Position numbers and translations under genes: made by a program. The notes beneath the pieces are model-generated. The model did no database searches. It was not told the origin of the DNA and worked only from the letters and a program-made list of their open reading frames with translations. This document shows positions 19,901 through 28,005 of a stretch of DNA of 64,000 bases, one piece after another (within the stretch, counting starts at the first letter, position 1; each line of letters starts with the position of its first letter). The stretch comes from Secundilactobacillus pentosiphilus (GTDB lineage Bacteria; Bacillota; Bacilli; Lactobacillales; Lactobacillaceae), in assembly GCF_002217985.1 (NCBI RefSeq), contig NZ_BCMI01000017.1:1-64000 (forward strand), in the 5' to 3' direction.

Positions 19901-22900
19901 GCTTAGTACCTTTAGCAGGTGTACCAGTTACACTAGCCTTTAAATCAGTTCCAGTGTATGGCTGACCATCATATACCTTAGTCAAGGTTGGACCATTAAC
20001 TACTATTGGTGCCTTAGTAATGGTGAAGGTAGTGCCTGTTACGTCAGCCTTGGTAATCGTGTAGTTAGGGTTCTTCGCTTGAAGATCCGAAATTCCTTTA
20101 TCACTCAAAGTGACATTGTATGAGCCAACATCTTGACTGGTAATACCGCTCAGATCAAAGTCATCTGCAGTCCAAGTAGGAGCAGTAACCCCATCTGGCA
20201 ATGTGACATCATACGTTGTTGGGTCAGTAGTTGAATCGTTATCATAAACTTTAGTTTGAGCAACCATAATGATAGCTACTTTACCAGCTGGTGTGATAGT
20301 CAAATTGCCTGGTACTGTCTTAATGGTGTAGTTAGTGTTCTTTGTAGGATCTGCCGTTACAGTAGTTGGATAGTTATTACCAACAGCTATGTCACCAGCG
20401 ACACTCCCAAGAGTATAGACTGGAGCATCACCTTTAGCAGGTTTGCCAGTTACAGCTACCTTTGCATCTAAAGCCGCTTGATCAAATGGGTGACCATCAT
20501 AAACTTTAGTGTCACTTGGCGCCGTAATGGTTAATGGTGCTGGAGTAATAACAAACAAACCATTTTGAATATCTTCTGGCTTGATTGTGAAGTTCTTGTT
20601 GGCAGCAACTAACTTGTCAATCCCAGATTGAGCTAACGTAACCTTATATTTACCAACATTTTGGGTTAAATCAGTAATGGTAAAGTCAGTAGCTTCAAAG
20701 GTTGGAACAACAAAGCTAGCATACTTATCTCCAGTTGGCTTCAAAACATTATAGGTTGTTGGATCAGTGGTTTCATCACCGTCATAAACCTTAGTGGCAC
20801 CTTGAACAACAACCGAAGCATCTAAGGCTGGGTTGTTATTAGGTTCGTCAGGATTAGTTGGCTTGCCTGGTTCATTTGGTGGCGTCTGTTCTAAACCTAA
20901 TGGGTTAATGGTCAGCTTCCCATTAACAGTCTTAACTGTGTAATCTGAATTATCAGAAGCCTTCGCAGTCACAATCGAATCGTAACTACCAACATTGAAA
21001 TCAGCACTAACATCGTTAAGTGAGAATACCGGTGCTTTCATGCTGCCACTGACACCATCCACAGCGGTCTGACTCTTAAGAGTTGCTGCATCAAATGGAG
21101 TGCCATCGAAAGTCTTAGTATCAGTAGGGCCAGTTATCGTAATTGGAGCTGGCGTAATCTCGAAACTGCCTGCTTTGACATCTTTAGTCAAATCAAAGGT
21201 GTAATTCTTAGCAGCTGCGGTTAACTTATCTTGACCAGTCTTACTCAAGACGACTTGGTAAGTACCAACATCTGGCTGGACGTTTTGAATAGTGAAGTCA
21301 CCTGCTACCCAAGTAATTGGTGCTAAACCAGTTGCACCAGTTAACGTGACATCATAAACACCAGCGTTATCAGTATCAGTGGTGGTACCATCATAAACTT
21401 TACTGTGAGCGCCAATTTGAGCAGTCAATGTACCAACTGGTGTAATGGTTAACTTACCCTTTACAGCTGTAATCTTGTAATTAGGGTTCTTAGCTGGGTC
21501 AAATGATACATTAGTGACATAACCAGGATCGGTATTAACTGCAATATCTCCAGCAACGGAATCAAGAGTATAAACTAGTGCGTCACCTTTAGTTGGCTTG
21601 CCAGTTACCCCTACCTTTGCTTCAAGAGCTGCTTGAGTAAATGGGGTCCCATCATAAGGCTTAGTGTCACTTGGCGCAGTGATGGTAACTGGTGCTTGCG
21701 TGATTGTCAGTGAACCTGGAGTAACCATTGAACTTGTGAAGTCAAGGCCAGGGTTAGCAGTCTTCAAATCAGTAAGACCTTGTGCGCTCAACGTAATTGA
21801 GTAAGGTGTTGTGCTTACATTTTGACTAGTTGGTGCAGTGAAGTCAGCTAAAGTCCAAGTTGGTTGCTTTAAGCCAGTTGGTAACGTAACTGTGTAACTG
21901 AACGGATCTGTAGTTGCATCACCGTCATAAACCTTGGTTGCTGTACCAATTTGAATAGCCTTGTCGGCAACTTTGTAGGTGACAACAAACTTTTGGGTAC
22001 CAACACCTGTCTTAGCATTACCCGTATCAGCCTTAGTATCATACGTTGGGTTGGCAGCTAGCGCATCAGCAAGGGTTGCATACGGCGTGCCGCCATTTAC
22101 AGAAACTGTATAAGCGTAACCAGCAACTTTAAGTGTAGCATCCGTATTTGTGAAGGCAATCTTTGTTACTCCAGATGCGTCAGCCGACCCATTCCCAGTC
22201 GTAGTATTAGCAGTTGGGTCCCCAGTTGCAACCTCTGCAATTTGAGTTCCACCTGGTTTATTCGTTGTAGTTAAGTTTGCGATATTAACCTGATAATGGT
22301 TGGTTACAACAGAGGTCTTCGGATCTAGTCCAAACTTAGTAGCACCATCTGTTTTCACGAAAGTGTATCCTGGAATAGTTTGCGGTTGGTTTGGAATAAC
22401 GTCTCCAACCGCTCCTGTAGGTCCACTAGGCTTACCAGTAGTTGCGTCAAATTGCCCTGTTTCAGCAGGGAATCCGTTGATTTCATGACCATCTTGGTCA
22501 ACATTCTTGATAGTTGCAGTAGTAGCAAATGAATCGCCAATTGCGCCGTTAACACTCGTGAAACTATCAGCTCTAAATGCTGTTGGAATTGTGTCAACTT
22601 TGCCTTGGTCATCTTTACTTGTTGGATCCTTAACTGGAACAATAACATCAGCCATATCAGCTGATGCTAGCTGAGGTAGAACACTAACTAACGAAGCTAC
22701 TTTTGACCAATCTGTGACCTTATCTGCAGTCATTAGTTCATTCGAATTAGTCGTACTCGTGCCATCTGTAGTATTGAAGTAATACTTGTCCCCATTATCC
22801 AACGTTACAGACTTGCCACCATCAGTGAGCTTCATTCCTTGATTTGCGTAATACGTTGTAGTTGTCGTACCAGTTGAGTCTTGGCCCTCTTTAACAGCTC

Positions 22901-22976
22901 CCGTTAACTCTAGCTTAAATGTCCCCGAAGTGTTAGTTGTAGTGTCATTAGCTGTATTAGTTTGCGCAAGTTTAGT
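13941..22976 (-). CDS. C-terminal part of a frameshifted giant adhesin (repeats, MucBP, LPQTNE anchor)
   Basis: This frame continues the gene starting at 26,854 after a one-base shift near 22,977. The first internal ATG of this frame is at 22,835, but the frame is open and protein-like from 22,976 (TKLAQTNTAN, then GTFKLELTG). It encodes about 3,010 residues: a globular segment, MBG/YDG modules (KVYDGDATTDPTTF), then nine long units, seven of which begin GLEQTPPN. A MucBP domain (VVANYVDQNG to TVTYVYNKIG) is followed by a second module, a Pro/Thr/Gly-rich wall-spanning region and the anchor LPQTNE, a hydrophobic helix and KKRRRDND. The sorting signal fits LPQTxE. Alone, this part has no signal peptide, so it would be exported only if the reading frame is restored. 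It ends the operon that begins at 29,052. Confidence 0.8.
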   Translation of the reverse strand, partial: TKLAQTNTANDTTTNTSGTFKLELTGAVKEGQDSTGTTTTTYYANQGMKLTDGGKSVTLDNGDKYYFNTTDGTSTTNSNELMTADKVTDWSKVASLVSVLPQLASADMADVIVPVKDPTSKDDQGKVDTIPTAFRADSFTSVNGAIGDSFATTATIKNVDQDGHEINGFPAETGQFDATTGKPSGPTGAVGDVIPNQPQTIPGYTFVKTDGATKFGLDPKTSVVTNHYQVNIANLTTTNKPGGTQIAEVATGDPTANTTTGNGSADASGVTKIAFTNTDATLKVAGYAYTVSVNGGTPYATLADALAANPTYDTKADTGNAKTGVGTQKFVVTYKVADKAIQIGTATKVYDGDATTDPFSYTVTLPTGLKQPTWTLADFTAPTSQNVSTTPYSITLSAQGLTDLKTANPGLDFTSSMVTPGSLTITQAPVTITAPSDTKPYDGTPFTQAALEAKVGVTGKPTKGDALVYTLDSVAGDIAVNTDPGYVTNVSFDPAKNPNYKITAVKGKLTITPVGTLTAQIGAHSKVYDGTTTDTDNAGVYDVTLTGATGLAPITWVAGDFTIQNVQPDVGTYQVVLSKTGQDKLTAAAKNYTFDLTKDVKAGSFEITPAPITITGPTDTKTFDGTPFDAATLKSQTAVDGVSGSMKAPVFSLNDVSADFNVGSYDSIVTAKASDNSDYTVKTVNGKLTINPLGLEQTPPNEPGKPTNPDEPNNNPALDASVVVQGATKVYDGDETTDPTTYNVLKPTGDKYASFVVPTFEATDFTITDLTQNVGKYKVTLAQSGIDKLVAANKNFTIKPEDIQNGLFVITPAPLTITAPSDTKVYDGHPFDQAALDAKVAVTGKPAKGDAPVYTLGSVAGDIAVGNNYPTTVTADPTKNTNYTIKTVPGNLTITPAGKVAIIMVAQTKVYDNDSTTDPTTYDVTLPDGVTAPTWTADDFDLSGITSQDVGSYNVTLSDKGISDLQAKNPNYTITKADVTGTTFTITKAPIVVNGPTLTKVYDGQPYTGTDLKASVTGTPAKGTKPVVSLGDISADVNVSTTPYVVPVTADETNPANKNYSFTLNNGQLTITPLGLEQTPPNDPGKPINPNDPPKNPAMDASVVVQGATKVYDGDATTDPTTFNVLKPTGAKYATFVMPTFDADDFKIDDLTQNVNQYKVELTQAGIDKLVAANKNFTINPEDIQNGLFTITKAPVTITAPSGSKVFDGQPYTGDLTAKEDGVPAKGDKLQYTLTDVSGDTNIGTYDINVVTDNTKNTNYTITTVPGKLTITPLGLEQTPPNEPGKPTNPNEPNNNPALDASVVVQGARKVYDNDPSNTPKTFNVLKPTGAKYASFVVPTFDASDFKIDDLTQDVNQYKVELTQAGIDKLVAANKNFTIKPEDIQNGLYVIDPAPVMVKGQSGSKIYDGSAFTDAQLAGKGEVIGKPALGKDVQFTLTDISGMKNVGTYKTIPTVAATDNPDYLVTPIDGQLSITPLGLEQTPPNEPGKPTNPNEPNNNPALDASVVVQGARKVYDNDPSNTPKTFTVLAPTGDKYATFVMPTFDASDFKIDSLTQEAGQYKVELTQAGIDKLVTANKNFTIKPEDIQNGLYVIDPAPVMVKGQSGSKVYDGSAFTDAQLAGKGEVIGKPALGKDVQFTLTDISGMKNVGTYKTIPTVADGANPDYLVTPIDGQLSITPQGLEQTPPNEPGKPTNPNEPNNNPALDASVVVQGARKVYDNDPSNTPKTFMVLAPTGDKYATFVMPTFDASDFKIDSLTQEAGQYKVELTQAGIDKLTAANKNFTIKPEDIQNGLYVIDPAPVMVKGQSGSKVYDGSAFTDAQLAGKGEVIGKPALGKDVQFTLTDISGMKNVGTYKTIPTVADGANPDYLVTPIDGQLSITPQGLEQTPPNEPGQPTNPNDPPKNPALEASVVVQGATKVYDGDATTDPTTFNVLKPTGAKYATFVMPAFDASDFTITDLTQNVGQYKVELTQSGIDKLVAANKDFTIKPEDIQNGLFTITKAPVTITAPSGSKVFDGQPYTGDLTAKETGVPAKGDKLQYTLTDVSGDTNIGTYDINVVTDNTKNTNYTITTVPGKLTITPLGLEQTPPNDPGKPTNPNDPPKNPALAASVVVQGGRKVYDNDPSTTPATFKVLGPTGEKYASFVVPTFEASDFDTSNITQNAGTYKVTLSQSGIDKLVAANKNFTINPEDIQNGLYIIDKAPVMVKGQSGTKVYDGSAFTDSQLTSTGEVIGKPALGVDVNYKDAKIDNIKNVGTYLTKPSLEGVSNENYLVTPIDGQLSITPQGLTTPPDNTPKNPSNPKTPNDNQPLATSVVVEGATKVYDGDATTDPTTFKVAGPTQYTDFIVPTLTADDFDTSGITSQNVDNYVVKLSAAGLAKIQAANPNYKLDASDVQNGLFVITPAPLTITGPTVEKYYDGQPYPASQLSGKVAGQPTKGVAPVYSLGDISGDVNVGTYGIPVVADASANGNYKITPVDGQLTITPIHLAMTPPNDPNNPVNPNDPKNNPKQDASITVQGNTKVYDGDVSTDPAATSYKVLGPAKYPDFVIPTLTADDYDLSGITSQNVDSYKVTLSAAGIAKIQSANKNYVFDASDIQNGLFVITPAPVTITAPTLAKTYDGLPYAGTDDVAKVSGQPKLGVDLKYTLTDISKDIELGNYPITVTANDNPNYKVTVVPGQLSINDTAHKVVANYVDQNGTAVAEPQTFGDLKFGDAYTTKAQVVTGYYLTAEPANANGKVGHDDITVTYVYNKIGQYQITPPDGGNNTDITYPNDPQDPHKVVTPKTGIVPNVPGYTPVGPNGDPLKPFDPNNVTKGYLPPEVPNDPGTNTPIKYVPNTPTGTTPGGGTTNTPGGNPPTTPNTPETDTTTPGGNTPKTPTTPNGTTPSTPQGDTANPKKPGTEPNGPASGNNGGNGDNGYGSTTSYGEAAGTVNKGTGTNAAGTKGEVTKGVSNAQANNAAGNKSATTLPQTNENQSADGVLGLLGMIGTLGLAGALKKRRRDNDASSRKD
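16708..20878 (-). repeat. Near-identical tandem repeats of about 600-609 bases in the adhesin
   Basis: The sequence encoding the GLEQTPPN spacer recurs at plus-strand positions about 16,708, 17,308, 17,917, 18,526, 19,135, 19,735 and 20,878. Spacings are 600 or 609 bases, with one longer gap of 1,143. Units starting at 17,308-18,526 are nearly identical over long stretches. Each encodes about 200 residues: a KVYDxD module ending IKPEDIQNGL, then a shorter [KI]YDG module ending GQLSITP. Confidence 0.9.
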
Positions 22977-25900
22977 ATGCCAGCCACTTTGTCATAAGAT
23001 TTAGACGTGTTATTGGCAAGGCGCATCCTAATTGACTCCTGATCATTAACAATCGGACTATTAACACCGTTAGTTTCATAATTCGTAGTGCCTTGATTTT
23101 GATTGCTGAGAATAGTGCCCGCCAAAATCAATGATTCTGGTGCAGTAATAATCAGTGTATTAGATTGGCCTGGGTTATTATCAACAGTACCTGGATCAAC
23201 ACCTGATGCATTAGGGTTATAATAACTAAAGCTACTTAATCCGCTAACCTTCGTGGTGGTGCCACTGGCATCCGTTAACGTTGTAAATAAACCGTTAGCG
23301 TCCTTTTGACTGTTTAGTGTAGCAGAGCCAATGTATTGGTCATCACCCTGAACCATTATTGCTGCAGTTGATTCACCGCCAACTCCGCCTTTAGTTGCAG
23401 AAGGTACGTTATAGGTCTTCCCGTTAATAGTAGCTGGAGTTGTAGTTGCTTTATGAAGTGGATCTTGATCAGCCATGTTTGCATCCATATCTGTAGTGTT
23501 ACTAAATGGCAATACAGATGACATGGCATCTTCATCAACTTTAAAGTCAAATTCCATCTGCTCCGTTGTAGCATTCCATACAAATCCGGTTCCGCTATAG
23601 TCAATCTTGTATACCGTTTGTTTATCTGCATTGGTATATTGAGTTATCTTTGGCGTCTGAGTAACACTGCTCCAAAGTGTACCAACTTTTCTAAATGGAA
23701 GCCCATCACTTATTTTATAGGGCTGACCAGTTTGACGGTTAATTAACTTAGTTGTTTTAGGAACAGTAACATAAATTACTGGATCCACTTTAACCTTAGC
23801 TGCCCCAGCAAATGGTGCACCATCGTTCTTATCTCGATCGGTGACCGCATTGATACCAGAACTTCCAAGACCTCCGTCGTTTCCAGTTGTACCGTTATAC
23901 TTACCACCATTCACAGTTTGATTGACGTAAAAACCATCAGCATTCAAATTAGGATAATCTTCGTTAACGGTATTACCATTTCCTAAAATTATTCCAAATA
24001 CGTCTCCAGGATTTTTTTGGTTGTACGCGCCAGCACCATTCGGTAAAATATTCTCGCCCAACTTTATCGGGGCATCTTTAACAGCTGTAACCGTTAAATT
24101 TTTAGTAACTTTGTTTGGAACAGCGGTACCACTTGCAGTTTTGAGGTTCGTAAATGAAAGTGGCATATTAATGTTTTGCTTATCAGTTGCCTTGTCATTC
24201 ACAAAGCCTAAGACACCAAACATTCCAGGCGTTAAATCATTATCAGTTTGCAATCCTGGAATAGACTCAGCAAGATTACTTACCAAATTAACATCTGCAG
24301 GTGTAACTATCTTATTAGGGGTAATTTCATATCCGGTAATCGTTGCACCACTTGGGACTGTAATCATTTGAGTGGTATTATAAGATCCACTTTGTGGGAG
24401 CGTAGATACAGTTGTGCCTTCCTTTAGATTTGTAAAGTTCTGTGAAGTTCCGTTACTAAATTTGACATTTACTGAGTAACCATTAATGCCAGAGTTCAGT
24501 GTACCCGCTGATTGACTTGTTAGTGGCAAATAAACCCCTGTAGAGGTGATTTGAGTCGGAATGCCAATTGTCAACGTACCATTTAATGATGTTGACCCAT
24601 CGTTTGTCAAACCAAACCTGCCAAGAACATTAGCACTACTATCACCGATTAAACGTTGGTTTCCAGCGTTAAGACCATAGATAACATAATCTAACTTGGG
24701 ATTATTAGTATTACCAACAAATTCCTTGAGTGGTGTTTTAGTCCCCGTATAAGAGATAGTTTTATTACCATCAGAGGTATTCGGTGAATATGTCGGCCCA
24801 ACTGCAGAAGTCTTCAGAACAGGCGCCTGCCCACTACCATCGCCATATCCATCTAGTGTATAAGTCAGATTTCCAATCGTAAATGTTTGGCTACCTGTAG
24901 TACCTGCTCCATATGACCCAACAAACGGCAAAAATGCTAAATGACCATCGATTACCGCACCTTCGCCAGTTGCAAAAGTATCAGCGGTTATCGTAATTGG
25001 TTTCCCAGCACCACCTGCTTGAGTTACTTTAACGTTATTTGTACCATTTTCAGCCAAATGGGCAATAAGCTGATTAGTTAATGACTGATTTAAGGTAAAG
25101 GTACTAGGCACATCAACCGTCGTATTAATTTTATCGATTGTTTGCCGACCATTAACACCTAATCGCAAACCATAGACATAATTTTCGCCAGCCGCTTTTT
25201 CATCGGTTGCCGTTTGCCCAACGCCACTTCCTTCGTTTTCGATAACAGCACTTGTCACTCTTGTTGGGTTGGTCAATGTAATTTTTGTTGTTTTAGGAGT
25301 TAAGTTCGTCCCACCGTAGATTATTGGAATAATTGAACCATCAGGCGTAGCCCCATTTTTATTGGATACATACGTAGCTAGCCGACCATCGGCTGGTACG
25401 TACAAATAATGGGAACTCCCAATTCCTAGCATGTTAATTTGCTGATTAACAGTGCTCCCATCGGTATCCACAGTCCAAGTGTATTTAACAGAATTAGCGT
25501 CGCTAGCATCTGCCGTAAACTTTCCAGTTGCCGTAAGATACTGCTCATTTTTTGCTCCACTTGCTCCGTTATAAACGTTAAAATCTTTTGCATCTGATTT
25601 AGGAACAATTACCCAGAATTTATCATTCTTCATCCCTGTGTACGAAAAGGTAAGAGTTACGGTCGTCCAGTCATTGCCAATCTTATCCACATGAACTGTA
25701 GCAGTCCCATCCGAATTAATAGTTGTGTTAGAACTTGGGCTGATCGTCAAAGTTGCATTTTCAGAAGGATCCACAACCTGACGGAAACTACCAATCAATC
25801 CGTTATCACTTAAGTTGGCAACAACCGACTGAAATGTTTGATCATTGCTTGCAGTAACAATCAAATCACCATAAGCATCCAACTTAGTGTTAACACCACT

Positions 25901-26854
25901 TGGCAAACTGACTTTTTCATAAGCATTCTGCGCATTAGTAACAACGTTTGCTTGAACACCCTTCTTATCAGCGGCAAGCAAGACGCCAGCTTGTTCAACT
26001 TCATTCGTCATGTTGTCCACGACGGTGAGGGCTTTGTTCAAGTTGTCCAACGCAGTTTGCTTATCAGTTGCTGCAATCGCATCAGCGGATGTCACAGCAT
26101 CGTTAACTGAAGCTTTTTCAGCACCTTGGTGAGAAGCTAATGCGGCTAATGCATCGTCACGCGGAATACTGTCATTGGCGTTGGCATCAGCTAAAGCATT
26201 CGCTTGATTTAAGTCGTCTTGTACCTGAGTTTGCGCTTGGGTAGCTTGCTTAATTAAGTTTTGCCCAGCTTCTTTCGTGTATTCAGTAATCTTTGGGCTC
26301 TTAGTGCTCGTGGCATCAACAGCTGCTTTAGTTGCGCTATCAACCGTGGCTTTTGGCGCAGCGGCTGGTGTTTGGGTAACTGACTTAGCAGCGGTATTAG
26401 CAGTAGCGGTTGCATCGCTTGCTGCTTTCGGTGCTGATGCTCGATCAGTTGCTGTTTGGTCACTGGCAGCCTTTGGTGTACTAGTTGATGCTACTGGTGC
26501 AGCAGGCGTTGCAGCCTTTGAACTGCTGTCTGGTGTCGCACTAGTCGCAGCTGAATCAGCACTTGCTGTGTTAGCTTGTGTTGCTACAGGCGTTGCAGCT
26601 TGATCATCTGACTGATCTGAGGCACTCTGCGCAGCATTTGAATCAACGGAAGCATCTGGTGTATCAGCAGTAGCGGTCGTGTTAACAGTGTCCGCTTTAA
26701 CGGAAACACCGTTTAACGAGCTATATGCCAGGCTTGAGCTGAATAAAGAAATGCCAGCAACGAGCCACATTTTCCCTTTCTTATACATCTTGTAATGGCG
26801 CTTTTCATCTAGGCTATCCCTGAATAACCTTGAATTGTATCCATATCTCCTCAA
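22910..26854 (-). CDS. N-terminal part of a frameshifted giant adhesin, KxYKxGKxW signal peptide
   Basis: This frame encodes 1,314 residues. The start is taken as the TTG at 26,854, nine bases after AGGAGG; the frame extends further upstream without a ribosome site. Residues 22-30 are KMYKKGKMW, a perfect KxYKxGKxW motif, followed by a hydrophobic segment and a likely cut after VKADT. An Ala/Thr/Ser-rich region precedes a helical region containing LDAYGDLIVTASN, shared with the adhesin at 5,387-13,717, then several beta-rich domains up to about residue 1,290. The last 20 or so residues are out of frame because of the shift near 22,977. With the frame restored the whole protein would be about 4,300 residues, a sortase-anchored adhesin. 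The stop of the 69-aa gene overlaps this gene's ribosome site, which suggests translational coupling. Confidence 0.85.
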   Translation of the reverse strand: MRRYGYNSRLFRDSLDEKRHYKMYKKGKMWLVAGISLFSSSLAYSSLNGVSVKADTVNTTATADTPDASVDSNAAQSASDQSDDQAATPVATQANTASADSAATSATPDSSSKAATPAAPVASTSTPKAASDQTATDRASAPKAASDATATANTAAKSVTQTPAAAPKATVDSATKAAVDATSTKSPKITEYTKEAGQNLIKQATQAQTQVQDDLNQANALADANANDSIPRDDALAALASHQGAEKASVNDAVTSADAIAATDKQTALDNLNKALTVVDNMTNEVEQAGVLLAADKKGVQANVVTNAQNAYEKVSLPSGVNTKLDAYGDLIVTASNDQTFQSVVANLSDNGLIGSFRQVVDPSENATLTISPSSNTTINSDGTATVHVDKIGNDWTTVTLTFSYTGMKNDKFWVIVPKSDAKDFNVYNGASGAKNEQYLTATGKFTADASDANSVKYTWTVDTDGSTVNQQINMLGIGSSHYLYVPADGRLATYVSNKNGATPDGSIIPIIYGGTNLTPKTTKITLTNPTRVTSAVIENEGSGVGQTATDEKAAGENYVYGLRLGVNGRQTIDKINTTVDVPSTFTLNQSLTNQLIAHLAENGTNNVKVTQAGGAGKPITITADTFATGEGAVIDGHLAFLPFVGSYGAGTTGSQTFTIGNLTYTLDGYGDGSGQAPVLKTSAVGPTYSPNTSDGNKTISYTGTKTPLKEFVGNTNNPKLDYVIYGLNAGNQRLIGDSSANVLGRFGLTNDGSTSLNGTLTIGIPTQITSTGVYLPLTSQSAGTLNSGINGYSVNVKFSNGTSQNFTNLKEGTTVSTLPQSGSYNTTQMITVPSGATITGYEITPNKIVTPADVNLVSNLAESIPGLQTDNDLTPGMFGVLGFVNDKATDKQNINMPLSFTNLKTASGTAVPNKVTKNLTVTAVKDAPIKLGENILPNGAGAYNQKNPGDVFGIILGNGNTVNEDYPNLNADGFYVNQTVNGGKYNGTTGNDGGLGSSGINAVTDRDKNDGAPFAGAAKVKVDPVIYVTVPKTTKLINRQTGQPYKISDGLPFRKVGTLWSSVTQTPKITQYTNADKQTVYKIDYSGTGFVWNATTEQMEFDFKVDEDAMSSVLPFSNTTDMDANMADQDPLHKATTTPATINGKTYNVPSATKGGVGGESTAAIMVQGDDQYIGSATLNSQKDANGLFTTLTDASGTTTKVSGLSSFSYYNPNASGVDPGTVDNNPGQSNTLIITAPESLILAGTILSNQNQGTTNYETNGVNSPIVNDQESIRMRLANNTSKSYDKVAGILNLRKLIQLMTLQLTLRGHLS
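22976..22978 (-). other. One-base frameshift site in the giant adhesin
   Basis: The upstream frame reads KSYDKVAGIL and then turns into a leucine-rich out-of-frame tail ending at 22,910. The other frame reads TKLAQTNTAN, TNTSGTFKLELTG and so on into the next open frame. Adding one base after GGCAT (for example GGCATTACT) would join the frames as VAGITKLAQTN. No homopolymer lies at the site. It is either a true disabling mutation or a sequencing or assembly error. Confidence 0.85.
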
Positions 26855-26867
26855 AAAAATGCACCTC

Positions 26868-27077
26868 CTATTTTTTCTCGTGATCCCCAATTGGTGTAAC
26901 TTTTACTAACCGTGGGTAAGTTCCCACATCAACCGTGTCAGACACCTCTAATACGGTTGATAGTTCGTGGAAACGAACCTGACTGTTCATTTTTGCCAGG
27001 TCTATTGACGTGGCGAGCTGCTCTCTTTGATGTTTCATTTGGCTACGACTTGGCACGTTTCGACCGTATCGTTCCAA
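26868..27077 (-). CDS. 69-aa protein of unknown function, coupled to the giant adhesin
   Basis: A small basic-to-neutral protein read from a TTG at 27,077, which has GGGGG seven bases upstream; no in-frame ATG fits. The sequence has a polar helical first half (MKHQREQLATSIDLAKMNSQ) and a probable beta second half (STVLEVSDTVDVGTYPRLVK). There is no signal peptide or membrane segment. It lies 28 bases after the SseB-like stop, and its own TAG stop is part of the adhesin's TAGGAGG ribosome site. That arrangement points to a dedicated partner of the adhesin. I do not recognise a family. The alternative is a non-coding gap with a chance frame, but the spacing and ribosome site favour a gene. Confidence 0.6.
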   Translation of the reverse strand: MERYGRNVPSRSQMKHQREQLATSIDLAKMNSQVRFHELSTVLEVSDTVDVGTYPRLVKVTPIGDHEKK

Positions 27078-27105
27078 AACATCACCCCCTTAATAGTGTG
27101 AGAAA

Positions 27106-27963
27106 CTATGAAAACCAATGTTTTTGCGTATAAAACGGATCAACTTCCTGCTGCACTGCTTGACCAATTGGATCACTCAGTGTGCCAACTAAAATGTCGG
27201 CGCCATGCGGCAAGTAGCGGTGGGCAGCCTTCGCAATTCGTCGCGCCACCTTTGACTGAAAATCATTGGACTGGTCATTGTAATCAACCACAACGGTGTA
27301 ATCGAACTGACTTTCACCCTTTACCTTCGACTCAACTAACCATGCGCGCTTAACTTTATGCACGTGCTTTAACTCTCGCGCAATGGCTGCTTGCAGTTTC
27401 TTAGGGGCGGGATCGATCATGCGAATTTTAAAGGGTGATTCATTATCCGTTTCCGGAAGCCCAACCGGAACGACTTGATGAATGTAATTCCAGTAATCGT
27501 GGCTAAGCGGAAAACTTTGATAGCCAGGATTGATCAGAACACCCGCAATCTCTAAGCGATCGGCTTCTTCCATCAATTCGTTGCTAGTAAACTCAAATGA
27601 CCGAAACGCGTCTAGGTGCGGCGCCCCATCTAAAAACTGCTTCATTTTAACTTGGTCGGTAAACACCGGAATGTATTGCTGCCCGTCGGCTAAATAGGTG
27701 GTCACCGCCACTGACATCGTCAAGCTCGGCTTAGGCTGTTTAGCTGTTGCGCTTCGCTTGCCCGTTTGAACAGGTACCAGAAAGCGCATGGTCAACAACG
27801 CTGCAGCAAATTGACTTTCCAGCGTTGAGTCCATCGGGTGGCTCATGTACTGCTGAAGGTAGTGATTAAATCCAGTCACTCGAAATGGCATGATCGATCC
27901 ACCGCCGCTTTCTGAGTCCTGATGTTCTGGATCAACGATATCCGCTGACTTCGATTCTTCCAT
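27106..27963 (-). CDS. SseB-like protein (SseB N- and C-terminal domains)
   Basis: A protein of 285 residues. The ATG at 27,963 has AGGAG eight bases upstream. Residues about 25-165 look like the SseB N-terminal domain: FLVPVQTG, then a central YIPVFTDQVKMKQFL, then VLINPGYQSFPL. Residues about 175-285 look like the C-terminal domain (FKIRMIDPAPKKLQAAIARE, VKRAWLVES, ending DPFYTQKHWF, comparable with the PFYERR ending of Escherichia coli SseB). It is cytoplasmic, with no signal peptide. SseB was named for enhanced serine sensitivity; its biochemical role is poorly known and may be protein-protein contact. Its place inside an adhesin operon, between a 63-aa helical gene and the 69-aa gene, is unexpected and suggests an adhesin-linked function. 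Confidence 0.8.
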   Translation of the reverse strand: MEESKSADIVDPEHQDSESGGGSIMPFRVTGFNHYLQQYMSHPMDSTLESQFAAALLTMRFLVPVQTGKRSATAKQPKPSLTMSVAVTTYLADGQQYIPVFTDQVKMKQFLDGAPHLDAFRSFEFTSNELMEEADRLEIAGVLINPGYQSFPLSHDYWNYIHQVVPVGLPETDNESPFKIRMIDPAPKKLQAAIARELKHVHKVKRAWLVESKVKGESQFDYTVVVDYNDQSNDFQSKVARRIAKAAHRYLPHGADILVGTLSDPIGQAVQQEVDPFYTQKHWFS

Positions 27964-28005
27964 CTGAATCACTCCTTTCCTTCAAAACGTTTCGTTCTTT
28001 GGAAG

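Noticed and set aside
16708-20878. CRISPR array
   Set aside because: The repeat units are 600 bases long and coding, and no short repeat-spacer pattern exists in the window.
27106-27963. SseB-like protein as a toxin immunity protein
   Set aside because: SseB-type domains can appear near polymorphic toxins, but no toxin domain was seen in the neighbouring genes.
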